Part shown: in pieces, positions 1-10,440 of the stretch
How the letters are laid out: the number at the start of each line of letters is the position of its first letter
Position numbering within the stretch: position 1 is the stretch's first letter
DNA from: Tenodera sinensis
Lineage: Eukaryota > Arthropoda > Insecta > Mantodea > Mantidae
Length of the DNA: 64,000 nt
Assembly (NCBI GenBank): GCA_030765045.1
Contig: CM060974.1
Span: forward strand, 49,228,839 to 49,292,838
Direction: 5' to 3'
Notes under the pieces: model-generated
Told to the model about the DNA's origin: nothing
The model's database searches: none
The model's input: the letters and a program-made list of their open reading frames with translations, nothing else
Position numbers and translations under genes: made by a program

Positions 1-455
1 GTAGAGAAAATTATAAAAACAGGAAAAAATAGATTAGAAGTATTTCTACCCTCCGCATCTGCCGCGAATGCATTACCCAATTCAGACTTTGCTTCGAAAA
101 ACCAGCTGAGGGCATATATACCACATCACTATATACACACAAAAGGAGTTATACATAATATAGATACTGAAATCACAGAAGCAGAAATCCAAAAATATGG
201 ACAAACTATAGAAGGTTATCCAATCCAACATGTATATCGTTTTAAACGACGTGTGCTATCAGATAATGAGACAATAACCTACCAACCCACTCAAACATGC
301 CTATTAACCTTTAGATCGCAAATACTCCCACGAAAGTTTAGCTTATATTACAGCCAGTTTCCAATTTCACCTTACAAAGAAAGAGTATTACAATGTTTCA
401 AGTGTGCTAAATTCGGTCATTCTACCAAAACATGTCGTGGTAATACTACATGTAG
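1..455 (+). pseudogene. LINE-A ORF1 (gag-like), upstream part with CCHC knuckle
   Basis: Frame 1 is open from the first base of the window. It encodes a basic nucleic-acid-binding protein ending in a CCHC knuckle with the motif CFKCAKFGHSTKTC at about 391-432. The next knuckle begins (RGNTTC) and is cut at about 455 by the pogo-like insertion. ORF1 proteins of I-type LINEs bind the element RNA and usually carry two or three such knuckles; the missing ones reappear after 1957 in the same frame. No start codon is visible because the 5' end is outside the window. Confidence 0.8.
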
Positions 456-458
456 GGG

Positions 459-875
459 AGGTTGGGGAACAGTGAACCATGGGGAAGTGTGAACCAATTA
501 GTTAATATGTGTAACTATTAAGGGAAATTTAGATTTTGTGCATGTGAACAGTTGGTAATAAAGCCCTCTTCATTTGGCTATGAATGTGTTAAGTTCCAGA
601 CAGCCATTTGATTTCAAGAGCATTTTTTCATATTTGAAGGTAAGATACCTTTTTTCTTCTTCCTTGAGTTTCTTTTTTTATTTTCTTGGTGTTGAATAAT
701 TCAGTTAATTTGATATACTTTTCATATCTTAGGATTCTGGCTATGCATATGCATATTGTCACACTCCTTGCTCTCTTACATAACCTTACAATTACCATTT
801 TGTCCAGAATGGCAACATGGTAAACAGTGAACCATTTCAAGTGGGGAACTGTGAACCGGTGGTTCACTGTACCCC
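459..875 (+). repeat. Terminal and subterminal GTGAACCA repeats of the pogo-like element
   Basis: Direct copies of the core GTGAACC occur at about 472-479, 489-496, 828-834 and 850-856. An inverted copy (GGTTCACTGTACCCC) lies at 860-875, next to the last direct copy. Repeated subterminal motifs are common transposase-binding sites, so these are likely binding sites; that role is inferred. The remaining 500-1017 has no coding sequence. Confidence 0.6.
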
Positions 876-1017
876 TTGGTTATTTTCCTTCTGATTAGCA
901 GTGAAGATGTCAATTTGAGTCCCACATACTGCATGTGACTTAACCATAGGCCACAGTTTATTTTGCACAGGCTAATTATTTTACTTTATGTAATATGTAT
1001 ATGTTTCAGCATACTGA

Positions 1018-1957
1018 ATGGCTCGTAAACCTAAGAAGAAAACCTCTCGCCAGCCTGATGCAGAACTAATGAAGAGAGCTCTAGAGGATCACAGAAATGG
1101 GAATAACTCAATACGAAAGTCTGCTCAGAAATTTGGTATACCCTACCCCACTTTTCGCAGATATGTTTTGAAATATTTGGAAAACCCTATTTCTATGAAT
1201 TTTGAGCCTAACTACAGCAACCGAAAAGTTTTCAGTACCCAACAAGAAAAGGAGCTAGGAGATTATTTGATAAAGTGTGCAAAAATGTGTTACGGTTTAC
1301 TTCCAACACAATCTCGTCAGCTGGCATATAACTTGGCTAAGAGTAACGGAATTCAGGTGCCAGGTAGTTGGGAACAAAATAAAAAAGCTGGTATAGATTA
1401 GTTTTATGGTTTTAAACTAAGAAATCCTACATTGACAGTTAGAAAGCCAGAAGCTTGTTCGCTATCACGAGCAACATCTTTCAATAGACACAATGTAAAT
1501 TTATTTTATGATAACCTCCAAGAAGTAATGGAACGAGAACCAACATTTTCTGATGGCACTAGAATTTTCAATCTTGATGAGACCAGTACCAAAACAGTAC
1601 CAGATAAACCACAAAAAATAGTAGCAGGGAGAGGGATAAAGCAAGTGAACCAAGTCACAAGCGCAGAGAAAGGAATTCTAGTTACTACTTGCTGTATAAT
1701 TTGTGCTGCTGGAAACTCATTACCTCCAGCAATGGTTTTCCCTAGAAAGAAAGTCACCGATGTAATGTCTGAAAAAGCTCCATGTGGCACTTTAGCCTTA
1801 AGTGAAAAAAGTGGATGGATGACTGGAGCAAACTTTGCTCATGTAATGGCACATTTTGTCAAACACTCAGCAAGTAGCAAGGACAACCCATCATTACTCA
1901 TACTCGACAACCATGAAAGCCATTTGGATCCAAAAACATTGGATATAGCTAAGGACA
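1018..1957 (+). pseudogene. Pogo-like transposase, one nonsense codon, C-terminus lost
   Basis: Frame 1 runs from ATG 1018 with one interruption, a TAG at 1399-1401 where relatives would have Trp. Residues 1-55 are a lysine-rich pipsqueak-type helix-turn-helix (SIRKSAQKFGIPYPTFRRY), followed by a CENP-B-like region. The second part is the DDE superfamily domain: the first catalytic Asp is in FNLDETS (about 1570-1590) and the second in LILDNHESH (about 1894-1920). The third acidic residue and the C-terminus are missing because the frame runs into LINE-A near 1957. The family cuts and pastes DNA at TA dinucleotides. This copy cannot encode a complete enzyme. Confidence 0.85.
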
Positions 1958-2082
1958 ACCATATCCCCTCAGATTGTGATAGCGACATCTTGAAATGCAA
2001 TAATTGCACACTTCCACACCGTGCTAACGACAAACATTGCCCAGTTTTTCTACGCGAACAAGCGATCACTGATAAAATATAA
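1432..2082 (+). pseudogene. In-frame chimera: pogo DDE domain fused to LINE-A ORF1 zinc knuckle
   Basis: One uninterrupted frame (open from 1402, with no ATG near its start) begins as pogo transposase DDE sequence. Around 1955-1960 it changes into LINE-A ORF1, giving HIPSDCDSDILKC followed by a Cys-His knuckle ending CPVF. Both elements happen to use frame 1, so the deletion that removed the transposon 3' end left them joined without a frame change. The frame ends with TAA at 2080-2082. The join is probably accidental, since an upstream TAG precedes it and more stops follow in the LINE part. Confidence 0.75.
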
Positions 2083-2625
2083 TAATTATAATCCTTACGT
2101 ATCTCTAGATACGAAGCTATACAGTTAATTCGTGGGGACCAGTCATACGCTAGTAAATTACATAGCCAAACAGATCCATACAACACAAACCCCGCTTCTA
2201 CCAAAATGAATCAATTCATCCCAGATAAACCCATCATAATTCGTAATACTGTTACAAGACCTTACAAACATAAACCCTTCGAGATACCCCAGACACCTCC
2301 ACAAAACAAACGAATCAAATCGAATAACACTAAACCACATTTCCAGATTCCGTCCAATCAACCTTTCTACTTTACGGGGAGAAATAGTACCCGTGAATCA
2401 CATACTCCCATATACCTACAAAACCAAGAGCGCCAGGAGACATCTTCCGAGACACTTTCTATTAAACCCTCCCTTTCTCCTTTGTCCACTCAAAAAGTGG
2501 ACAGTCAACTGTTCTTCAATTATCTAGAAGAAATGGGAAAACTCACCAGAAAAAATGAACCCATTCCAAGCGAGGCCTTGAATCAACTTCTATGCAAATT
2601 GATATCCTCAATCAGAGCTAACTAA
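1958..2625 (+). pseudogene. LINE-A ORF1, downstream part
   Basis: The same frame as bases 1-455 resumes with knuckle residues (CNNC, then H and CPVF). It passes three nearby stops at 2080-2094, then continues through ISRYEAIQLIRGDQSYA to a proline- and polar-rich C-terminal segment ending at the TAA of 2623-2625. The RYEA-x-RGDQSYA motif resembles the segment after the knuckles in other LINE ORF1 proteins. The 139-codon piece at 2206-2625 reads open, but it is only the C-terminal tail of this ORF1. Confidence 0.75.
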
Positions 2626-2643
2626 ATTGATCACACTCATAGC

Positions 2644-3865
2644 ATGGCTCCTTTCACGATAGTTAAATGGAACGCCCGTTCCATAAAGCCAAAATTACAC
2701 GATCTACAACATCTCTTAGAGAGATATCACATAGACATTATAGTGATTTCAGAAACATGGCTAACCCTTCAACAAACATTTCGATATCGTCCATTCCAGG
2801 TTATCCGACGGGATCGTTTGCATGGGGGAGGAGGAGGAATCATGGTTCTTCTTCATCCTTCTTTGTTGGTGTCCTCTTTTCAAACAATCAACAGTTTCGA
2901 CGAGCAATTTCAGGCCATTGCTCCAACTTCCTAGTCTGCAACTAATGGCAATGTATAATGCACCACAACGTTATATTTCTCGAACTTTCTGGATGAATCA
3001 TATACCATTACTTCTGAACAAAAACACCATAATCTCTGGCGATTTTAATTTCGGCCTTACCCCGAACCAAATTCGTTGTTCCCAATATAATTTTTCCTTT
3101 CTTCATCAGCTAATAGAACAACATTTCCTTTTGCTTAATGACAACTCACCAACCCGATTTGGTCCTGCTCATAAACTTCCCTTATATCCAGATCTATCAC
3201 TAATATCATCATCGCTATGGCAAAATACCCATTGGAGAGTAAGGCTTGATTCTATGGGAAGTGATCACTTTCCCATATTTATAAACATAGACAAACCACC
3301 TACTTTAGATGTTCGTCGACCTTCCATCCCTCGTCAACAAGTACTGGATTGGAATGATTTTACCAACAGGCTAACAGCAACTTCATTAACATCTAACAAA
3401 TCATACATAACACAACATCCTATGGATCACGTGTCTTTCATTGTAGCGACAGTACTATCACATATATCTCCAACTCGGATACAGTCTTCCAATACAACTA
3501 GGTACAAACCCATTTGGTGGTCTCCAGAATGTTCCGAGGCCGTTGCTAAACGTAGATTAGCATTAAACCAATACCGTCAAACACCAACCTGTAACCAATT
3601 TATAATTTTAAAAGCACAATTCGCATCCACTCGACGCATCATCCGATACCATGAACGCAAAGGTTGGCGAAAATTCTGTACGGAATTGTCACCATCAATT
3701 ACTACCTCCACAATGTGGCGTAAACTACGTTGGTTCACACGACATACCGGACGCCCTACTAATCCCATAGTAATGGACATACATCTTCAACAACAATTTA
3801 TAGAACAATACACTCCAGACTCGGTACGTAACAATCCTCTTTTTCTGAATTCCATGACACAGTAA
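2644..3865 (+). pseudogene. LINE-A ORF2 endonuclease domain, one frameshift
   Basis: ORF2 starts 18 bp after ORF1 with ATG 2644. The first 95 codons hold the endonuclease N-terminus: WNARSI near residue 9 and the catalytic Glu in ISETWL. Frame 1 then closes and frame 2 carries on, a frameshift near 2900-2940. Frame 2 has ISGDFNFG (about 3031-3055) and the active-site block GSDHFPIF (about 3259-3282). It continues into the linker before the RT and stops at 3863-3865. This enzyme nicks target DNA to prime reverse transcription. Asp, Asn and His active-site residues are present, but the frame is broken. Confidence 0.85.
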
Positions 3866-5759
3866 GAGCCTTTATTTGAGGGTGCACTAGCACTCATGTC
3901 ACCAATTTCAACACACAAACTATTTAATGCACTTAATTCACATCATAAAACCACCGCTTCAGGACCAGATAGAATATCATACGAAAGGATCAAACACTTT
4001 CAACATACCTTAAATCTTTTGATTACACATGGGTATTCATACATTCCTTACACAGGTCATATCCCAGATTCATGACAACACTTCTACATCATACCACTTC
4101 TGAAACCAAATAAAACAGGAAGGGCAGCAACTCACTATTGACCGATTAAATTATTTTGTTGTTTAACGACGCTGTCAATTGCCAGGATCACATCAGCGTC
4201 GCCGGTGTGCCGGACTTTTGTCCCGCAGGAGTTCTTTTACATGCCAGTAAATCTACTGACATGGAGCTGTCGTTTTTAAGCACACTTAAAAAGCATCGAC
4301 CTAGGCCGGGTTTGAACCCGCGACCTTGGGATCAGTAGGCCAGCGTCTAACCAACTGAGCCACCCAGACCGACACTACTACTATAGACCGATTGTCCTAG
4401 CCAACACACTAAGGCAACTATTTGAACAAATTCTAAAAACCCGCATCACGTTTTATATGGAACGTAACGGTTTTTGGCCCAAAGGACAACACGGATTTAG
4501 AAAAATATTCTCCACACATCACAACCTACTTCAACTAACGTATGACATGCATGTCAATTGGACTCACAACCGAGGACCTCTAGCCCACTTCTTAGACATT
4601 TCCCACGCATACGATTCTGTACAGTTGGACATCCTCATCCCTATTTTAAGGAAACTTTCCATTCCAGCACCTATAGTACGATGTATTTACCACCTGTTTA
4701 TTGACCGTAAAATTCAATTAAATCTACACTACTCCTACACCCAAATTCGCTACAGTTCTCAAGGATTACCCCAGGGTACTCCTCTAAGTCCGCTACTATT
4801 TATTATTTATATCCAGGAACTTAGTACTCTTCCTTTTAAACAGAGTCAACTGCTCCTTTTTGCTGATGATATCCTCCTTTACTCTCCGGCAACGATTCAG
4901 GAAATCCGTTTATCGACACATAAGTTACAACATGACTTAGACTTGTTAGTGCAAACCCTCATACGACTAGGGTTACAACTCAATGTTAGTAAAAGTCATT
5001 CTATTTTCTTTAAACGCGGCACATCAATTTTACAATCACCGATACATATTAACGGACATCCTATACCTCTCACGCAGTCAACCAAATTCCTAGGCTTATA
5101 TTTTGACCATAAACTATCCTGAAAAAATCATGCTGTGTATCTTCACTCCACCCTTAGATCAACCCTTCCCATATTTAAATACATATAAGGTCGACATTGG
5201 GGAGCACACCCACGATACCTCTATATCATATTTAAAGCCCTTTGCCAATCAAAAATAGATTACGGAGCCATCACCATTACTGCATATCCAGTTGGACTGC
5301 AAAATAAAATTACATCTATACTTTATCAAATTGGTAAACTCAATTTAGGGATCGGCGGTAAGCCGACTACTCATAAAGTTTTTGCCAAATTAGCACTACA
5401 AAATTTCGCCGAACGGCAGATAGCCCTAACTATTCCATTTATAGCAAAACTCTTTCTCTTCACAGAGACACCGCTGTTCTCTAAATTGCAACTAGGCCTT
5501 AATATCCGTTTACAGTGCAAAATAGGATCACGGGAGCAGACACCGATATATTTAAAAATATTTAAAGCTTTCAAATCATTCCAGGGAGGGATGTCCCATA
5601 GGAGACCTCCCTTATATTATCTCAAATATGATCAGCTGATCCCTAAAACCAAATTTATTCTGTCTAACTGGCAAAAACATGATGTTACTACCCCTAAACA
5701 GTTTGCATACTTCCTAGACCAGTTTTCTCAATCTTTACTATCACCCCCTCAGATTATAT
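3866..5759 (+). pseudogene. LINE-A reverse transcriptase, split by a SINE
   Basis: After the stop at 3865 the RT N-terminus appears (SGPDRISYERIKHF at about 3960-4000), then the motif leading to YRPI, whose Arg codon is now TGA. A SINE sits at 4148-4377. The target duplication beyond it restores YYRPIVLANT. From 4457 the frame is open to 5122 and includes FLDISHAYDSV, GLPQGTPLSP and the catalytic FADDILLY (about 4858-4881). The thumb region to 5759 has further stops and frame changes. The polymerase motif is intact although the protein is not. Confidence 0.88.
4148..4377 (-). mobile_element. SINE S1 copy 1, tRNA-derived, complete
   Basis: Read on the minus strand it begins with a tRNA-like head: A box TGGCTCAGTTGG and B box GGTTCAAACCC. 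A body and a 3' end CGTCGTTAAACAACAAAAT follow. It is flanked by an imperfect target-site duplication, CTATTGACCGATT on the left and CTATAGACCGATT on the right. It interrupts the RT motif of LINE-A in antisense orientation. The second copy is at 53634-53826. Confidence 0.88.
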
Positions 5760-6256
5760 ATGTATACTGATGGATCACTATCTGACCATGGGGCGGGAGC
5801 TGCATATTTCAATCAAACCACGGATACCAGAGACTTATTCACTCTTCCACGTTATTTTTCTAACTATTCAACAGAAATACACGCAATATACCAAGCTCTA
5901 TATTCTTTACGCCATATACATAATTCCACAATTCTACTCTGTATCGACTCCTACAGTGCTATACAAACTCTTAATAGATTCCAAATAAAACCTTCTCTTG
6001 ATTGGTGGGAAATATTATGTTTCCACGAACTAGATTCTTTAGATCAACGACATAACATGACACATATGATATGGATATCTGGCCATTCCAACATAATAGG
6101 TCATGAGTACGTAGATAAACTGGCCAAAGCAGCTGCCAATAATTCTCCCCCAAATCCATCACCAGGAATACACATCCGGACGTCCGACAACATATTACTC
6201 ATCACATCGATACTTATTTCCATCTACCTAGATAATCTAAAACACCATGGTTTTCA
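5760..6256 (+). pseudogene. LINE-A RNase H domain
   Basis: The open frame 5760-6269 encodes an RNase H fold with all four acidic positions visible: YTDGS at the start, TEIHAIYQAL, LCIDSYSAIQTL, and YVDKLAKAA near the end, the last preceded by WISGHSNIIGH. In I-type LINEs this domain removes the RNA strand during target-primed synthesis. The domain itself looks intact, but it is disconnected from the RT by upstream stops. The last 13 bases of the open frame overlap the next segment in another frame. Confidence 0.85.
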
Positions 6257-6712
6257 GTGGGAAATATAGATAAAGAGGCTATATCTCTGGCAACAAAACT
6301 GAAATTAGGCGTAGCACCCACCCCGGCTTATTTATTTAAGATCGGAAAACGCGATACAGATTGCTGTGAGTGTGGTCAGTTTGGCGATGCAGATCATATA
6401 TTCCTTCAATGCCCTAGAAATTACCAACATTCGACATCTCTATATTCACACATATGTGCACGTATTGGACACGGTCCCTGGAATATTTTCTCACTTCTAA
6501 ATTGGAAAATATAGCACCACTTCTTCTTCGTTTCCTCAGAAAATGTAAAATGAAACTATAATACTAACAGCATAATAAGAACATATGTATATTCAAATTA
6601 CATCTTATGTTACATCTACATCTCTACTTCATCAAGGACACCAGACGCGGAAATCCAGAATACACTGGATACAGTGTCATTAAATAAACCAACAACAACA
6701 ACAATAATCTGT
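6257..6712 (+). pseudogene. LINE-A C-terminal Cys-His motif and 3' tail
   Basis: The frame 6257-6514 carries the C-terminal motif CCECGQFGDADHIFLQC (about 6361-6411), the CxxC-His-Cys signature found after RNase H in this LINE group. It is one frame off from RNase H, so a frameshift lies near 6250. A 3'UTR of about 190 bp follows. The element ends in ACAGTGTCATTAAATAAACC and an AAC/AAT repeat tail. That 3' end resembles the 3' end of SINE S1. Confidence 0.8.
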
Positions 6713-8823
6713 GGTCATAGTTGAGCCCAGGATAAACTTTGGATTATGTCCCGTGGGAATTTTGTGTAGTAAGTACCCTTGGACTTAGATTTTGTACGGA
6801 AAGTGCTCTGGGACATAATCTAAAGTTGAACCCACCACTTCAGTTATTGTGTTTACAGCAATGATGAAATAACTTCTAATACGAACACTTTCTCGCACAC
6901 TTCACCGTGTGATATAAAGCGAAATGTACACAATAGAAACATCAGCAGCCTTGATCACAGAAGATGTATGGCCGAAACATAGTGCAGCCAACCCATGAGA
7001 TATCTTCGGTTTTCCGAGGAAAGTCTAAGACACATAAGACATATGTAACTTTTATATGGGTAGAGTTAAATATTTAGAAGTACACTCTGAGGTCGTGTAA
7101 CGTATAGAGTGCGTCTAATCTAAACTCATGTTTTAATGCCACTAATTTTATTTCTCATGGGTTGGCTGCCATACGTTGCGTGAGCTGGCATATTTGTGCT
7201 GGAGTTTCTGCTATGTTCTATGTCCAAAAAATAGTAAAGTGTGCTGAGAGAATGATGGAACATATTTCTTCAGTACTGTAAGTAAAATTAGGTGTTACAC
7301 TTTCATCTGATTTAATCACAAGTTTCCTGTGATATTTAACTTTGGATGTTGTGTAAAAACTATATGGTAATGCCCATCTGTTTACAAGTTACAGTAAAAT
7401 CTATTTTACAACGGAGACACAACACATTTCTAATGTTGAATCTATGAAACCATACTATTCCGTATGAACCTTCTTGGTTTATTCTTATTAGGCACTTTTC
7501 AATGTTACTACATGATTTGATAAAATGTACTCACTCTAATATCATCTATGGGACCATGATCTACAAATGCATATTGGCTAAAATCCCATTTTCTTCACAA
7601 ATACTTATGTTAGCGGATGTTAGGTACTGCATAACTAACCTGAGTACATTAACATTGTTCTAGAACATTGTATTGCCTTGTTGAACTCCTAGAATCACCC
7701 AAAAAACCTTTTGTCGAACTGGTAGATAGACGATACTCTGCGTTCCCACCATATCTTACGTTTCTGAAAATTGTGCACATTGCGTCAAATAAATGGATAT
7801 TACAGACACATTTATAAATACCATATTACGAGTGCATTATTGCTCCTAAAGATGAATTGTTAATACTCGTGCAACAAATAGGTTTAACATAGTGTTAAAT
7901 ATGTGTAAAAATCAACGGGAAGTGCTTTAAGCAAATATGCAATATTAATTTACGTACCATGAATATATAGTACAAAAACAGTTTAAAATGCAACAAAAGC
8001 TACCGAAGCTAATCTTGCTGCGGATGTGTACCCATTATGCCGAGTTCTGCGCAACATCAGACAGGCAACTCATTGGAAAGAAAAGTCACTAAAATTTGAA
8101 TACTGAAGTTGCACCATTTCCAGTTACATTTTATGGTGTGAGTTACTGGTAAATGTGTAATACCTTGAAACGCAGACTCGCTGTTTCGTCTGTAGAGGGC
8201 TGTTTGTGGCTCAGCTGTTTAAACGTAAGAGCTGCGAGCATTTGAAGGAAAAACAGCGACAGGGAATCTATTTCACAATTGAAGATGGAGTTAATAGGCA
8301 TAGCACCAATTTTGGTCCTTAAATGTTTTAGTGCAAGCAGAAAGCATAACTCTCTGTATTTAACCTATAAGAATATGAATAATTCACATAAGGAAACATG
8401 TATTTTAGTGAGTTCAATGTTTACTATTGTTTCTCCATAAAACTTTAAAAAGCTGTGAGCGATGGAAATCAAATTACCTATCTTAAATGTCCCACATAGT
8501 TTTCATCCAAGCACACAACACAATATATTTTTATTTTACTATTATCATTATTAATCATTCAGATATGAAACAAATGTAACACTTATTTTGCTGTTCTTTC
8601 TGCGCAAAGCTTTGAAAATGTTGAACAATGGAAGTTAATATCATTCCATTAGATAATTTACATTACACTTAAAAAAATAATAAATCACGTATGAAATTCA
8701 TTTATAACAATAACTTTGTTTTCTGTTGCTTCGGTGGGAAATTTCTCAAAAGGGATATTGCAAATAAGGTTTTAAGAACAATCGTGACTTTAAATTTGTG
8801 GATAGTCTTTAGGAAATAGTGTA
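6713..8823. other. Unassigned AT-rich intergenic DNA
   Basis: No coding sequence or known element is recognised. Two inverted repeats are visible. One has arms at about 6735-6751 and 6809-6825 (ACTTT-GATTATGTCCC against GGGACATAATCTAAAGT). The other has arms at about 6984-7000 and 7153-7169, sharing GCAGCCAACCCATGAGA. Either could be a small MITE or hairpin remnant. Confidence 0.5.
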
Positions 8824-10440
8824 ATGTGTGCATCATGGCAGCTTACAGCACTGTTTGGACAACCTTTGAGAATAGAGCTCAAAAACAGCTTTTGTTTCTC
8901 AACTGAGAAGTCAATCTGCATTAATTTCTGGCACCACAGGAGACGATTACCACCTTCAGTCCAGATTTACGTCCCTTCGCAGATGAGGTGCATTTCCTGG
9001 GGTTGATCTTGGATAGGAAGCTTAGCTGGTCATCACACATGGTACAGCTAAGAGCACGATGTGACCGTTCTCGGGATGTCCTGTGGGTACTAAATGGCAA
9101 GTCGTGGGCAGTGGATTGGACAAATTTGCTGTAAATGTATCCCAACTGGTCCAATCCAAATTGATCTTTGGGTGTATCGTTTATTCCTCCGTACCACCAA
9201 CTGTGCTGAGAAGATTTGACACAGTCCATAATATGCATACGCATGGCAATAGAAGCTTTTTCAAGAAGCCCGGTTGTAAGCCTTTATGCCGAATCAGCAG
9301 AATGGCCTCTTCAATATCGGCGCGAGATTCTCTTAGCAAATTATAGTTGTGTGCTTAGATTTGTGCCTGAACCCAACATTGGCTTCATTTTTCACCACCA
9401 TGCTAAGAAAATGATATTGAAAGAGCACCCTTTGTCCTAAGCGAGCGAGATTTAGTATCCGGGAGCTTACAAGGAAGCTTACTATTCAAATGCCTAGGAT
9501 GTTTGCCCAGGGCGAGAAGTCCCACCACCCTTGCTTACCTGGTACGTCCCATGTAGATCTTGGGATAACTGTAGACCTGAAGTCTATAATGTCTATTTCA
9601 AGTATCCGCACTTGTTTTTTTAGAATTTTGTCAGGTTACACTGACTGATGTTTTATTTACACTGATGGATCAAAGAGCACCAGCAGTTGCGGATGTGCTT
9701 ATGTTTATGGAACTGAACCACATACATTTAGTTTTCATGGTATCACTTCCATTTATATTGCAGAGTTGTATGCAATATACTGAGCCATTTTATATGGGCA
9801 CCATTGTAAATTGGGTGACTGCCTGATTTTGAGTAATTCTCTTGGTGCACTTCAGAGCCTTTGTGAGGCGTGCAACTCCTATCCTATCGTACAACATATC
9901 TAGGATGCCCTCCATTTTTACAAGCTTCTGGATAAACCAGGTTAATGGATTCCTGGTCACATAGGTTTCTCTGGGAATGAAATGGCAGATTTGGCAGCAT
10001 GGGTGGCAACCACAGAACCCATTATTATCTCACATGTTACTTTGGAAGACTTTAGGCTTGAGGTGCGGAGAGCAGTGCTGTTGTGCTGGCACGAAAAGTG
10101 GCCGGCTCTGTGGCAATAAGCTTAGAGAAGTAAAAGAACTGCTGATAAACCTCTTGAATATCTCATTGTGAAGAGATGATTTTGCCTCTGTTGCAAATTG
10201 GCCACTGCAATTTTCTGCATGGTTACCTTTCTAAACGGGAGTCTGCTCCTCTTTGTTTGCTGTGCAACAAACTTTTATCGGTCCGTCACGTGCTGCTAGA
10301 GTGTGTTTCCCTAGCGCACCTTCAATGCTCTCTACAAGTGCCTGTCAGACTTGCAGAGGTCTTGCAGGACCTTCTAAATACCGGACCTGACACTGTGCTT
10401 CAAGATGGCGGCCTATGTGGTGGGAACTACTTATAAACAA
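8824..10440 (+). pseudogene. LINE-B fragment: RT C-terminus, RNase H, C-terminal Cys-His motif
   Basis: Conceptual reading across several frames gives RT palm/thumb sequence (FSTEKSICINF near 8900, then FLGLILDRKLSWSSHM near 8990-9035). IYTDGSKS of RNase H follows near 9656-9679, with AELYAIY near 9760 and WIPGHIGFSGNEMADLAA near 9945-9998. The C-terminus LCLLCNKLLSVRHVLLEC lies near 10252-10305. Many stops and shifts interrupt it. The domain order matches an RNase H-bearing LINE different from LINE-A. A second 3' end of the same family is at 54890-55250. Confidence 0.8.

Larger units (their letters stand above)
456..1957 (+). mobile_element. Pogo/Tigger-like DNA transposon, 3' end deleted
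   Basis: The left end follows a TA and begins with a G-rich terminus that leads into GGGGAACAGTGAACCA. Variants of AGTGAACCA recur within the first 420 bp. A pogo-type transposase frame starts at 1018. The coding part stops inside the DDE domain, where LINE-A ORF1 resumes, and no right-hand copy of the terminal repeat is seen. The element therefore entered the LINE ORF1 and later lost its 3' end, together with roughly ten LINE codons. Confidence 0.8.
1..6712 (+). mobile_element. LINE-A, I-type non-LTR retrotransposon, 5' end cut by window, decayed
   Basis: The parts occur in LINE order: ORF1 with CCHC knuckles, apurinic-type endonuclease, reverse transcriptase, RNase H, a C-terminal Cys-His motif, and a 3' tail of AAC/AAT repeats at about 6688-6709. 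An RNase H domain after the RT is typical of the I group of non-LTR elements. The 5' end lies outside the window. The element carries two insertions, a pogo-like transposon (456-1957) and a SINE (4148-4377), plus several stops and frame changes, so it is a dead copy. When the SINE is removed the RT reading frame rejoins. The clade is inferred from domain order only. Confidence 0.9.
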
